Part shown: one piece after another, positions 1-4,950 of the stretch
Position numbering within the stretch: position 1 is the stretch's first letter
Layout of the letters: each line of letters starts with the position of its first letter
Origin: an uncultured Prevotellaceae bacterium
GTDB lineage: Bacteria > Bacteroidota > Bacteroidia > Bacteroidales > Muribaculaceae
Direction: 5' to 3'
DNA: 5,025 bases
NCBI GenBank assembly: GCA_937904375.1
Contig: CALDIG010000013.1
Span: 1-5,025 of the forward strand
Translations under genes and position numbers: made by a program
Notes under the pieces: model-generated
The model's input: the letters and a program-made list of their open reading frames with translations, nothing else
The model's database searches: none
What the model was told of the DNA's origin: nothing

Positions 1-1
1 G

Positions 2-511
2 CTGCAGCGTCTTCACAAGGCGCGTGGGCGACTCATAGAAAATCATGGTACGGCTCTCCTGCGCAAGGGCTTCGAGGCGTGTCGCCCTACCCTTCTTCAC
101 TGGCAAAAAGCCCTCAAAGACAAACCTGTCGCACGGCAGCCCCGAATTGACGAGGGCAGGCACAAATGCCGTGGCACCTGGCAGCGTCTCTACCACAATA
201 CCGTTGCGGCGGCACTCTCTAGAGAGCATGAATCCCGGGTCGCTGATGCCTGGCGTGCCGGCGTCGGTGATAAGCGCTATGCTTTCACCTGCCTTGAGCA
301 TCTCGATGATAGCACTGGTGGTGTTGTGCTCGTTAAACTTGTGGTGGCTGCGCATGGGTGTGACGATGCCATAATGCTTCATCAGCACGGCACTGGTGCG
401 TGTGTCCTCGGCAAGGATAAGCGCCACCTCGTTGAGCACGCTCACCGCCCGCATAGTCATGTCGTCGAGATTGCCGACTGGCGTAGGCACCATATATAAT
501 TTTCCTGCCAT
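2..511 (-). CDS. rsmI: 16S rRNA (cytidine1402-2'-O)-methyltransferase RsmI, 3' end outside the window
   Basis: RsmI uses S-adenosylmethionine to methylate the 2'-OH of C1402 in the 16S rRNA decoding centre, in the cytoplasm. This frame is open from an ATG at 511 to the window edge and gives the first 170 residues. It shows the family hallmarks in order: VPTPVGNLDDMT (8-19), AEDTRTS (34-40), the SAM-binding ITDAGTPGISDPG (81-93), LPGATAFVPAL (110-120), FEGFLP (132-137) and YESPTRL (159-165), as expected for a tetrapyrrole-methylase-fold enzyme. The protein is normally about 220-290 residues, so the C-terminal part is missing only because the window stops. The ATG at 511 puts the conserved VPTPVGN motif at its usual distance from the N-terminus; a second Met at residue 7 is too close to it. 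The gene lies 80 nt after the 189-residue hypothetical gene on the same strand. There is no clear Shine-Dalgarno sequence and no TAnnTTTG promoter just upstream, so read-through from upstream genes is likely. Confidence 0.96.
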   Translation of the reverse strand, partial: MAGKLYMVPTPVGNLDDMTMRAVSVLNEVALILAEDTRTSAVLMKHYGIVTPMRSHHKFNEHNTTSAIIEMLKAGESIALITDAGTPGISDPGFMLSRECRRNGIVVETLPGATAFVPALVNSGLPCDRFVFEGFLPVKKGRATRLEALAQESRTMIFYESPTRLVKTLQ

Positions 512-552
512 AGTTATTAGTTAAGAGTTCATAGTTATGAGTTAAGAATTAT
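511..552. repeat. Heptamer-phased AT-rich array between the 189-aa gene and rsmI
   Basis: Six consecutive 7-mers can be read on the plus strand: tagttat, tagttaa, gagttca, tagttat, gagttaa, gaattat (loose consensus kAGTTAw). The same stretch also reads as a 21-nt unit repeated twice with 17 of 21 positions matching. It fills the half of the gap next to rsmI and touches its start codon. No gene or promoter motif is visible here. Function unknown; it could be a neutral intergenic repeat family or a leader element of the rsmI mRNA. Confidence 0.7.
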
Positions 553-591
553 AGTTTCTTGTACTCTTCGCCCCTTACGTTAATCGCAATC

Positions 592-1161
592 CTATCCTTT
601 GAGACTCTGCTCTATGAGCCGCACAAACTCTTTAACCACTTCGTTGCTAGGGTCTAAGCCGAGAACATCGGTAATGAATTGCTTAATCTTATCGATATTG
701 GTCAGGCGCTGCATCACGGCGATAGCGTCGGAGTATTTCTCATTATTGCCGTCGAAGAGCTCTCGCTGGAACAAGAAACGGTCGTTGATAGAGAATGCCG
801 AAGTGATGTCGCGAGTCGATGGTTTTGGAGGAGCAACGGGCTCCTCGGTTTTGACGATGGGTTTGACCTCAGCAACTTGTTCTTTAAGTGGCTCTTGTGC
901 TGGTGCGATAACAGGTGCAGGTGCCACGGGTTCAGGCTTTACGGGCGGAACAAAAACAGGCGGTTCAGGCTCAGCCTGAGGGGTGTCGTCGGTCTTTTGT
1001 GATGAGTCGAGAACGCTTGCTGCGGCAGCTATCTGCTGGGCTTTCTCTTTGAACTTGTCAATTACCAGCTGTGGAACGTCGTCGTGGTGGCGTTGCATCA
1101 CCAGCAACAGTCCTTCAAGCTCATAGACATTGGTGAGAAGTTGGTCGAGAGTTGTGTTCAT
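592..1161 (-). CDS. Conserved hypothetical protein, 189 aa, two helical ends joined by a Pro-rich linker
   Basis: I do not recognise a named family. The product has three parts. Residues 1-55 are predicted helical and end in an Ala-rich stretch. Residues 61-115 form a low-complexity linker rich in Pro, Val, Glu and Lys (PxPV, PVKPEP and APPKP runs). Residues 118-188 form a compact, probably helical C-terminal domain with SINDRFLFQRELFDG (124-138) and ending FVRLIEQSLKG. There is no signal peptide or membrane segment, so it is probably cytoplasmic. From memory, similar proteins with an 'INDRFxFxRELF' C-terminal segment occur in Bacteroidales next to dacB, but this was not checked. It starts 24 nt after the dacB stop codon on the same strand, which favours co-transcription and perhaps a related role. 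The ATG at 1161 has no clear Shine-Dalgarno sequence, as is common in Bacteroidota. Codon periodicity and plausible domain structure support a real gene; the plus-strand frames opposite it are shadows. Confidence 0.82.
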   Translation of the reverse strand: MNTTLDQLLTNVYELEGLLLVMQRHHDDVPQLVIDKFKEKAQQIAAAASVLDSSQKTDDTPQAEPEPPVFVPPVKPEPVAPAPVIAPAQEPLKEQVAEVKPIVKTEEPVAPPKPSTRDITSAFSINDRFLFQRELFDGNNEKYSDAIAVMQRLTNIDKIKQFITDVLGLDPSNEVVKEFVRLIEQSLKG

Positions 1162-1185
1162 TTCTATTATATATTTCAGTTTATA

Positions 1186-2610
1186 CTAAGGTGCGAAAAT
1201 GCCTAACAAGAGTCTGTCAATCATCTCTTTAAGGTTTGGACGGGTGCCGTGCCAGTTGTTGACGAGCACAGCCCACGCATATTGCGGCTCATCGGCGGGG
1301 AAGTAGCCTACATAACACTGCACGTCGCGCATGGAGCCCGACTTAGAGGCTATCATGCCGCTAATCGACGAGTATGGAACTTGGGTGCCTATCTTGGCGT
1401 TGATGCCGATGCGGGTCATCAGGTCAACAAGCCGCAGCTGATGCGAGCCAAAACGGCGGTCACTCATATAGGTGAGCATGTCGGCAAAGAACTTGACAGG
1501 GGCTTTGTTGTTGCGGGCAAGACCGCTGCCGTCATACTGGAACTTGCCCGAGGCATCGACGCCGCGTGACGTGAAGAGGCTGTCGATCACCTCCACGCCC
1601 TGAGCCTCGGTGGGCTCGCGGCCACTATTTACTGCAATGGCTTTGAGCAGACCCTCAGTGAACATATTGTCGCTACGCTCCAGCAGCGACGCGATAATGT
1701 CGGTCAGTATCGGCGACTTATGTGTCATAAGCAGCCAACGGCGGTCGCTGGGAGAAAACTGTTTGTTGGCGATTCTTATGCCCGATTTTGAGAGGGTGCG
1801 GCTCAGGCTGTCAACGAGCAACGCGCCAGGGGTTGGGTTCGACACATTAAAAACGTAGGTGGTGTCGGCGGCTGTGCCAGTAAGGATGATGGCTGGGTTG
1901 GCATACTCGAGCAGCACACCCACGTTATCCTCATTGCCTGGACGCATACGGTTGATAATCTGCACGCCAGGCACATCGGGCTCGAAGTGGGCATTCTCGG
2001 CAGTGCCGTCACCCTTGCCAGTGAACACTAGTTTCATGCGGTTGTCGCAGTAGTTGAGCGCATGCAAGCCCATGCCGTAGTCCCACGCAAGGTCGTCGGC
2101 GCACCAGTCGCCGTTGTAAGCCGGATAGCGGTAAAGACTGTTATCTACAATCACTTTACCCTCTATCGTGGTGATGCCCTGCCGGTTGAGGGCTTCTACT
2201 ACTTCATGAACTATATCGAGGTTGTCCTTGAAATATACCGAGCCAAGCGTTGGGTCGCCACGGCCCACTATCACGAGGTTGCCCCGCAGAGTGCTACCGT
2301 GAATCTCGCCATCAAGATAGACGGGCGTGTTGAAAGTGAAATCGGCGCCCAGCAGCTCCAATGCTGCCGACGAAGTGACGGTCTTCATGGTCGATGCCGT
2401 GATGCACGCCAGGTTGATGTTGCGTCCGCCAAGCATCTTGCCGCTCTTTAGGTCGGTGACTATCACTCCCACCGAAGCGTGACGCATGAGCGAGTCATCA
2501 ACAAAGCGGTCTATCGCCTTCTGCGTGCGCTGCGCTGTGATGTCCCGCGCCTGCGTAGCGCTGCCAAAGACCGCCAGCAACAGTAATGTAATTATAAATC
2601 TCAGTTTCAT
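1186..2610 (-). CDS. dacB: D-alanyl-D-alanine carboxypeptidase/endopeptidase (PBP4 type, peptidase S13)
   Basis: This is a periplasmic serine peptidase that removes the terminal D-Ala from peptidoglycan stem peptides and can cut D-Ala-meso-DAP cross-links. Residues 1-21 form a signal peptide (MKLRF, a Leu-rich core, then a probable cut after ATQA) with no lipobox cysteine. All three penicillin-binding motifs are present. SxxK is S73-T-M-K76, giving the acyl-enzyme serine. SxN is S313-D-N315. The third motif is K423-S-G425, a KSG in place of the usual KTG, which I recall as frequent in Bacteroidota and probably active. Other S13 signatures are GRGDPTLGS (116-124) and YDGSGLARNN (359-368). The long insert between SxxK and SxN is typical of the PBP4 class. 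The length of 474 residues is close to E. coli DacB (about 477). It lies 81 nt downstream of the HD gene and 24 nt upstream of the 189-residue gene. The sequence just upstream has two heptamer arrays but no clear promoter. Confidence 0.95.
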   Translation of the reverse strand: MKLRFIITLLLLAVFGSATQARDITAQRTQKAIDRFVDDSLMRHASVGVIVTDLKSGKMLGGRNINLACITASTMKTVTSSAALELLGADFTFNTPVYLDGEIHGSTLRGNLVIVGRGDPTLGSVYFKDNLDIVHEVVEALNRQGITTIEGKVIVDNSLYRYPAYNGDWCADDLAWDYGMGLHALNYCDNRMKLVFTGKGDGTAENAHFEPDVPGVQIINRMRPGNEDNVGVLLEYANPAIILTGTAADTTYVFNVSNPTPGALLVDSLSRTLSKSGIRIANKQFSPSDRRWLLMTHKSPILTDIIASLLERSDNMFTEGLLKAIAVNSGREPTEAQGVEVIDSLFTSRGVDASGKFQYDGSGLARNNKAPVKFFADMLTYMSDRRFGSHQLRLVDLMTRIGINAKIGTQVPYSSISGMIASKSGSMRDVQCYVGYFPADEPQYAWAVLVNNWHGTRPNLKEMIDRLLLGIFAP

Positions 2611-2613
2611 ATC

Positions 2614-2641
2614 GTTGTAGTTATCAGTTTTCAGTTATCTA
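2614..2641. repeat. Short heptamer-phased array just upstream of dacB
   Basis: Four successive 7-mers can be read on the plus strand: gttgtag, ttatcag, ttttcag, ttatcta. The array sits immediately 5' of the dacB start codon, so it would be in the dacB leader. Positions 2626-2638 are a reverse-complement match to 3825-3837 in the divergent gap. Only the middle two units are closely alike, so the call rests partly on the shared 7-bp phasing seen in the other gaps. Confidence 0.5.
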
Positions 2642-2651
2642 GAAACACTAA

Positions 2652-2693
2652 ATTGTGAATTGTGCATTATGCATTGTGAATTGTGCATTAGTT
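2652..2693. repeat. ATTGTGA/ATTGTGC heptamer array at the end of the HD gene
   Basis: The plus strand reads attgtga, attgtgc, attatgc, attgtga, attgtgc, attagtt: five close 7-mers and one degenerate copy. The region is equally a 21-nt unit repeated twice, with the first 18 bases identical. The array runs into the stop codon of the HD gene (2692-2694). It is the clearest of the four 7-bp-period arrays in this window. No known regulatory site fits it, and there are no spacers, so it is not a CRISPR. Confidence 0.8.
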
Positions 2694-3312
2694 ATTCCCA
2701 CTCAAGCAGGTTGGCGGCGATGCCGTCAGCGAGGTTCACCAGCGAGCACAGTGGGTGCTCGTCGCGAGCGGTGTTGAGGCATTTCGTTAGCTCCACACTC
2801 TGCATGGGCAGGTCCCACGCCGCCATGTGCCAGCGGATGGCAAGCAGCTCGTCGTCATAAATCTCAAAACCGCTCATCAGCGCGAGCATCGCACTCTTCT
2901 CGCCGTGCCCCATAGGGAAGTTGCGGTAGCTCACCTCATAGCTATCTACCTCTCGCCAGATGCCGTCGGCACCACGCTGCTTCCTGATAGCAGGCGTATA
3001 GATGTCGGCTTTGCAGATGTCGTGAAGCAGAGTGGCGACAATCACGCTGTTGCGGTCGAGCTGTTCCTCCAGCTCTGGCTTCATGGCGATAACCATCTCG
3101 CGAAGTTTGAGTCCTGCTTTGCAGGTGTTGAGCGAGTGTACCAGCAGACCGCCGTCGCTGTTGAGGTGGTGATTTACGCTAGCCGGCGCGGTGAAGAAGC
3201 GCATCTTGCCGTCGTCAAGCATCTCAACGAGGTCGTCAACACCCTCTCGCCCAGTAGATTTCAGCAAGTCGATGAACTCGGCTCTATAGGTTTCAATATC
3301 ATGTTTATCCAT
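2692..3312 (-). CDS. HD-domain phosphohydrolase, 206 aa
   Basis: This is a predicted metal-dependent phosphohydrolase of the HD superfamily, acting in the cytoplasm. The likely metal-ligand set is visible: H59 (in GGLLVHSLNT), the HD doublet H97-D98 (in ATLLHDICK), H136 (in MGHGEKS), H162 (in IRWHM) and D196 (in NLADG). The Asn-His-His-Leu then Gly-Gly-Leu-Leu segment (47-57) before H59 resembles the HD part of YhaM-type 3'-5' exoribonucleases, but no OB-fold nucleic-acid-binding domain is present, so an RNase role is only a possibility. The substrate could equally be a nucleotide or a signalling nucleotide. Its length is normal for a stand-alone HD protein. The ATG at 3312 follows the stop of the upstream HExxH gene by 10 nt, which strongly suggests co-transcription and perhaps translational coupling. 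No signal peptide or membrane segment is seen. Family call secure, substrate unknown. Confidence 0.88.
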   Translation of the reverse strand: MDKHDIETYRAEFIDLLKSTGREGVDDLVEMLDDGKMRFFTAPASVNHHLNSDGGLLVHSLNTCKAGLKLREMVIAMKPELEEQLDRNSVIVATLLHDICKADIYTPAIRKQRGADGIWREVDSYEVSYRNFPMGHGEKSAMLALMSGFEIYDDELLAIRWHMAAWDLPMQSVELTKCLNTARDEHPLCSLVNLADGIAANLLEWE

Positions 3313-3322
3313 TGTGTTAATA

Positions 3323-3697
3323 TTAATTTATCATTTTTCTAAGGAATTTCTTTTTCGGTTTCTTTTTTCTCTTTTTCTTTCTCATGTATTTTATCCAGGC
3401 ATAATGCTTACGATTCTCAAGATAATGATAATCATACTCATTATCGTAGGCCTCGCGCTCAAAACTCAGGTTAAAGTAAGCATCACCCTTGAAAAACAGC
3501 CTTATCACCCACTCAAGAAGGTAGAATATATAGAAAGGCAAGTACAGCAATTCACGCATCTGAGCCGTGTGGATGCTCTCATGGTTGATGAGGCGCTTTG
3601 TCACGCGCACATCAGGATGCACAAAAAACACGCCAAAGAGATTGATGGCGGTGTAATTGCGCGACGGAGGCAGATATTTGGTGCGTATTATTATCAT
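3323..3697 (-). CDS. Small HExxH metalloprotease-like protein with a lysine-rich C-terminal tail, 124 aa
   Basis: I do not recognise a named family. Residues 39-43 read HESIH, a full HExxH zinc-site motif set in NHESIHTAQMREL. A conserved-looking FEREAYDNE (79-87) about 37 residues later could give the third, Glu, ligand of a gluzincin-like site. Between them, LLYLPFYIFYLLEWVIRLFF (50-69) is very hydrophobic and could be a membrane-associated or buried helix. The end (106-121) is almost all Lys and Arg. The reading frame can be extended upstream to an ATG at 3802, but I chose the ATG at 3697 because a TAnnTTTG promoter element (3731-3738) lies between the two, and because the upstream extension is poor in protein-like features. 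A purine-rich AAGGGAG directly abuts the chosen ATG, too close to act as a normal Shine-Dalgarno sequence. It appears to be the first gene of the minus-strand run, 10 nt before the HD gene. Proteolytic activity is inferred, not shown. Confidence 0.78.
   Translation of the reverse strand: MIIIRTKYLPPSRNYTAINLFGVFFVHPDVRVTKRLINHESIHTAQMRELLYLPFYIFYLLEWVIRLFFKGDAYFNLSFEREAYDNEYDYHYLENRKHYAWIKYMRKKKRKKKPKKKFLRKMIN
3362..3368 (-). other. In-phase A AAA AAG slippery heptamer in the lysine-rich tail
   Basis: On the coding strand the codons AGA AAA AAG contain A AAA AAG in exactly the phase used at the dnaX -1 frameshift site. A -1 shift here would replace the basic end of the protein with the short tail ETEKEIP and stop at 3339-3341. 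I see no convincing upstream Shine-Dalgarno-like stimulator or strong downstream hairpin. A-rich Lys codons produce such heptamers by chance, so this is a candidate only. Confidence 0.3.
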
Positions 3698-3730
3698 CTC
3701 CCTTTTTGATGAATAATTACAATTAACTTG

Positions 3731-3738
3731 CAAAGATA
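3731..3738 (-). promoter_or_regulatory. Bacteroidota-type promoter -7 element (TATCTTTG) for the minus-strand gene run
   Basis: The minus strand reads TATCTTTGC, an exact fit to the Bacteroidota sigma-70-class -7 consensus TAnnTTTG. Transcription would start a few bases downstream, near 3725, leaving a leader of about 28 nt before the ATG at 3697. No clear TTTG -33 element lies at the expected distance; that place is partly taken by the inverted repeat at 3754-3774. This is the only such element I found ahead of the five minus-strand genes. Confidence 0.65.
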
Positions 3739-3753
3739 ATGAAAAGTTTTGTA

Positions 3754-3774
3754 TGTTGCGATGCCATAGCAACA
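3754..3774. promoter_or_regulatory. Inverted repeat TGTTGC-N9-GCAACA, possible operator
   Basis: A perfect 6-bp inverted repeat (3754-3759 and 3769-3774, 9-bp centre) lies just upstream of the minus-strand -7 element, covering where a -33 element would be expected. Position and symmetry suit a dimeric regulator's operator that would affect the minus-strand promoter. A 6-bp dyad in 190 bp can also arise by chance, and no regulator gene is in the window. Confidence 0.3.
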
Positions 3775-3813
3775 AAAAGGAATCAAATGACTGAAAAATC
3801 AAAAAAAACTCCC

Positions 3814-3841
3814 ATCTATAACTTATAACTGAAAACTATTT
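3814..3841. repeat. Heptamer-phased stretch upstream of the yitT promoter
   Basis: Four 7-mers can be read on the plus strand: atctata, acttata, actgaaa, actattt. They occupy the 30 bp just before the TACCTTTG element, where the -33 region of that promoter would be. The 13 bases at 3825-3837 match the reverse complement of 2626-2638 next to dacB. The repeat is degenerate, so the call depends on similarity to the other arrays. Confidence 0.45.
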
Positions 3842-3843
3842 CC

Positions 3844-3851
3844 TACCTTTG
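3844..3851 (+). promoter_or_regulatory. Bacteroidota-type promoter -7 element (TACCTTTG) for the yitT-family gene
   Basis: TACCTTTGC fits the TAnnTTTG -7 consensus of Bacteroidota. Transcription would begin near 3856, giving a leader of about 34 nt that is A-rich and lacks a Shine-Dalgarno sequence before the ATG at 3890. No good TTTG -33 match is seen; heptamer units lie there instead. The gap is therefore divergent, with the two -7 elements about 105 bp apart and pointing away from each other. Confidence 0.65.
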
Positions 3852-3889
3852 CGCCCGATTTTTAACCCAAAAAGAAATAAACAACTACT

Positions 3890-4840
3890 ATGTTAGCTCT
3901 CGACAACAAGAAAAAGCTTAAACGTGAGATACTTGCCTACTTCCTGCTCGTAATCGGCAGCGCACTGTTCGCCATTGGCGACGTGATGTTTGTGAACCCT
4001 TATCTGATGGCTCCTGGTGGCACCTATGGCCTTAGTAACGTGTTCAACACCCTGTGGCCCTGGAAAATCTCGTTATATGCCATCTGCATGGACATCCCGC
4101 TGCTCATCATCGGCACGTGGATTCTTGGACCAAAATTTGGTATCAAGACTATCGTCTCTACTGCCCTGATTTTCGTCTTCACCTTTGTGCTGGAAAGCTG
4201 GTGGGGATATAACCCCGTCATCCACGACGGAGAGATAGTGAAGCAAGGTGGAGCCTCGATGGTGGAGATACCTCACGACGGCGGCTGGTTCAGCCCCGAC
4301 TACTTCCTCAACACCGTGGTTGCAGGCATCATCTATGGCTTGGCGATAGGAATGATTTTCCGCTCTGGAGCCACCAGCGGCGGCAGCGACATCATCTCGA
4401 TGATCCTGCACAAATACACCAAAATCTCGCTCGGCACCCTCGTGATGATTGTCGATGGCATCATCACCTTGAGCACGCTCATCGCCTTTGGCGACATACG
4501 ACTGCCCATCTACTCGGTAATCATCATCTTCATCGAAGGCAAGGTCATCGACCTCGTGGTTGACGGCATGAAGAGCTATAAGACCATGTTCATAATCACC
4601 GACAACCCCGAGCCAGTGCGCGACTTCATCATCAACAACCTAAAGCGCGGTGGCACATGCATCACCGGCAGCGGTCTCTACAAAGGCAACGAGCGCAAGA
4701 TGGTGTACGTCACCCTCGACCGTACCGACATGATAAAACTGCGCTCCGTGCTCTACCGCATCGACCCAAAAGCCTTCGTCAACATCATGGAAAGCTCCGA
4801 AATCCTGGGACAAGGCTTCCGCCGTCTGCCACAAGAGTGA
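3890..4840 (+). CDS. YitT family multipass membrane protein with a C-terminal DUF2179 domain
   Basis: YitT proteins are inner-membrane proteins of poorly known function; some have been proposed as transporters. The N-terminal part holds about six hydrophobic segments (roughly 14-34, 62-80, 86-104, 139-157, 182-200 and 206-224). Two copies of the family's Gly-rich motif follow the pattern of a duplicated DUF161-type unit: NPYLMAPGGTYGLSN (36-50) and IFRSGATSGGSDIIS (156-170). Residues 230-312 form the soluble DUF2179 domain, probably cytoplasmic, with GGTCITGSGLYKG (254-266) and a final IMESSEILGQGF (299-310). The loop at 105-138, between the two halves, is long and mostly polar (VIHDGEIVKQGG then PHDGGWFSPD). 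The total of 316 residues is slightly longer than typical YitT proteins (about 280-290), largely because of that loop. The ATG at 3890 follows an A-rich leader. It is a lone gene, divergent from the five-gene run. Family call secure, substrate unknown. Confidence 0.95.
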   Translation: MLALDNKKKLKREILAYFLLVIGSALFAIGDVMFVNPYLMAPGGTYGLSNVFNTLWPWKISLYAICMDIPLLIIGTWILGPKFGIKTIVSTALIFVFTFVLESWWGYNPVIHDGEIVKQGGASMVEIPHDGGWFSPDYFLNTVVAGIIYGLAIGMIFRSGATSGGSDIISMILHKYTKISLGTLVMIVDGIITLSTLIAFGDIRLPIYSVIIIFIEGKVIDLVVDGMKSYKTMFIITDNPEPVRDFIINNLKRGGTCITGSGLYKGNERKMVYVTLDRTDMIKLRSVLYRIDPKAFVNIMESSEILGQGFRRLPQE

Positions 4841-4874
4841 CGAGGCAACCATAACACCATACCGGGCACTGCCA

Positions 4875-4933
4875 TCACAATTGTCAGAGCACTTTCACAA
4901 TATCAGAGTGCTTTCACAATTGTCAGAGTACTA
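4875..4933. repeat. Three tandem copies of a 19-20 nt repeat downstream of yitT
   Basis: The unit begins tcacaattgtcagag. Copy 1 is 4875-4894 (ends cactt), copy 2 is 4895-4913 (one base shorter, with caatatcag in place of caattgtcag) and copy 3 is 4914-4933 (ends tacta). Copies 1 and 3 share 15 bases at their start. Copies 1 and 2 also differ so that AGCACT (4888-4893) and AGTGCT (4907-4912) are complementary, allowing a short stem. There are no spacers, so it is not a CRISPR. It runs straight into the hairpin at 4932-4950. Function unknown. Confidence 0.8.
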
Positions 4934-4950
4934 CGAGACGCAGTCTCGTA
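4932..4950 (+). terminator. Perfect 8-bp hairpin, possible transcription terminator or repeat element
   Basis: TACGAGAC (4932-4939) and GTCTCGTA (4943-4950) are perfect inverted repeats around the 3-nt loop GCA. It lies about 90 nt after the yitT stop codon, where a 3' end would be expected. There is no T-run after it on either strand (AAAACAACC follows on the plus strand), so it is not a standard intrinsic terminator. It may instead be a 3'-end stabiliser or a dispersed palindromic repeat. The rest of the gap up to 5025 is AT-rich with no gene or clear promoter. Confidence 0.5.

Larger units (their letters stand above)
2..3697 (-). other. Putative five-gene transcription unit
   Basis: Five minus-strand genes follow one another with gaps of 10, 81, 24 and 80 nt. 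The only promoter element found is at 3731-3738, and no intrinsic terminator (hairpin plus T-run) is visible in any gap. Co-transcription of the first two genes and of dacB with the 189-residue gene is likely from spacing. The two gaps of about 80 nt, filled by heptamer arrays, could hide extra promoters or processing sites, so the full operon is an inference. Confidence 0.45.

Noticed and set aside
215..226. Perfect 12-bp palindrome CTCTCTAGAGAG inside rsmI
   Set aside because: It encodes part of a normal Leu-Ser-Arg-Glu stretch in a conserved enzyme; a single short palindrome in coding sequence is most likely chance.
45..374. 109-residue plus-strand frame opposite rsmI
   Set aside because: Shadow of the strongly conserved RsmI frame on the minus strand.
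1423..1425. KSG in place of KTG in DacB as a sign of an inactive enzyme
   Set aside because: Ser for Thr is a mild change that I recall in other Bacteroidota S13 enzymes, and SxxK and SxN are intact. (The coordinates are not the codon position; the motif is at residues 423-425, about 1336-1344.)
2062..2451. 129-residue plus-strand frame opposite dacB
   Set aside because: Antisense shadow of a gene with all three S13 catalytic motifs; no protein-like features of its own.
2611..2691. Dedicated dacB promoter in the 81-bp gap
   Set aside because: No TAnnTTTG on the minus strand here; TAGTGTTT at 2642-2649 is too far from the consensus.
2827..3342. 171-residue plus-strand frame opposite the HD gene
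   Set aside because: Antisense shadow; the minus-strand frame carries the full set of HD-family ligands.
3698..3802. N-terminal 35-residue extension of the HExxH gene, starting at 3802
   Set aside because: It would start upstream of the TATCTTTG promoter element, so the message would lack that start; the extension is composed of intergenic-like AT-rich sequence.
4875..4933. CRISPR-like array
   Set aside because: Copies are directly tandem with no spacers, and no cas gene is present in the window.
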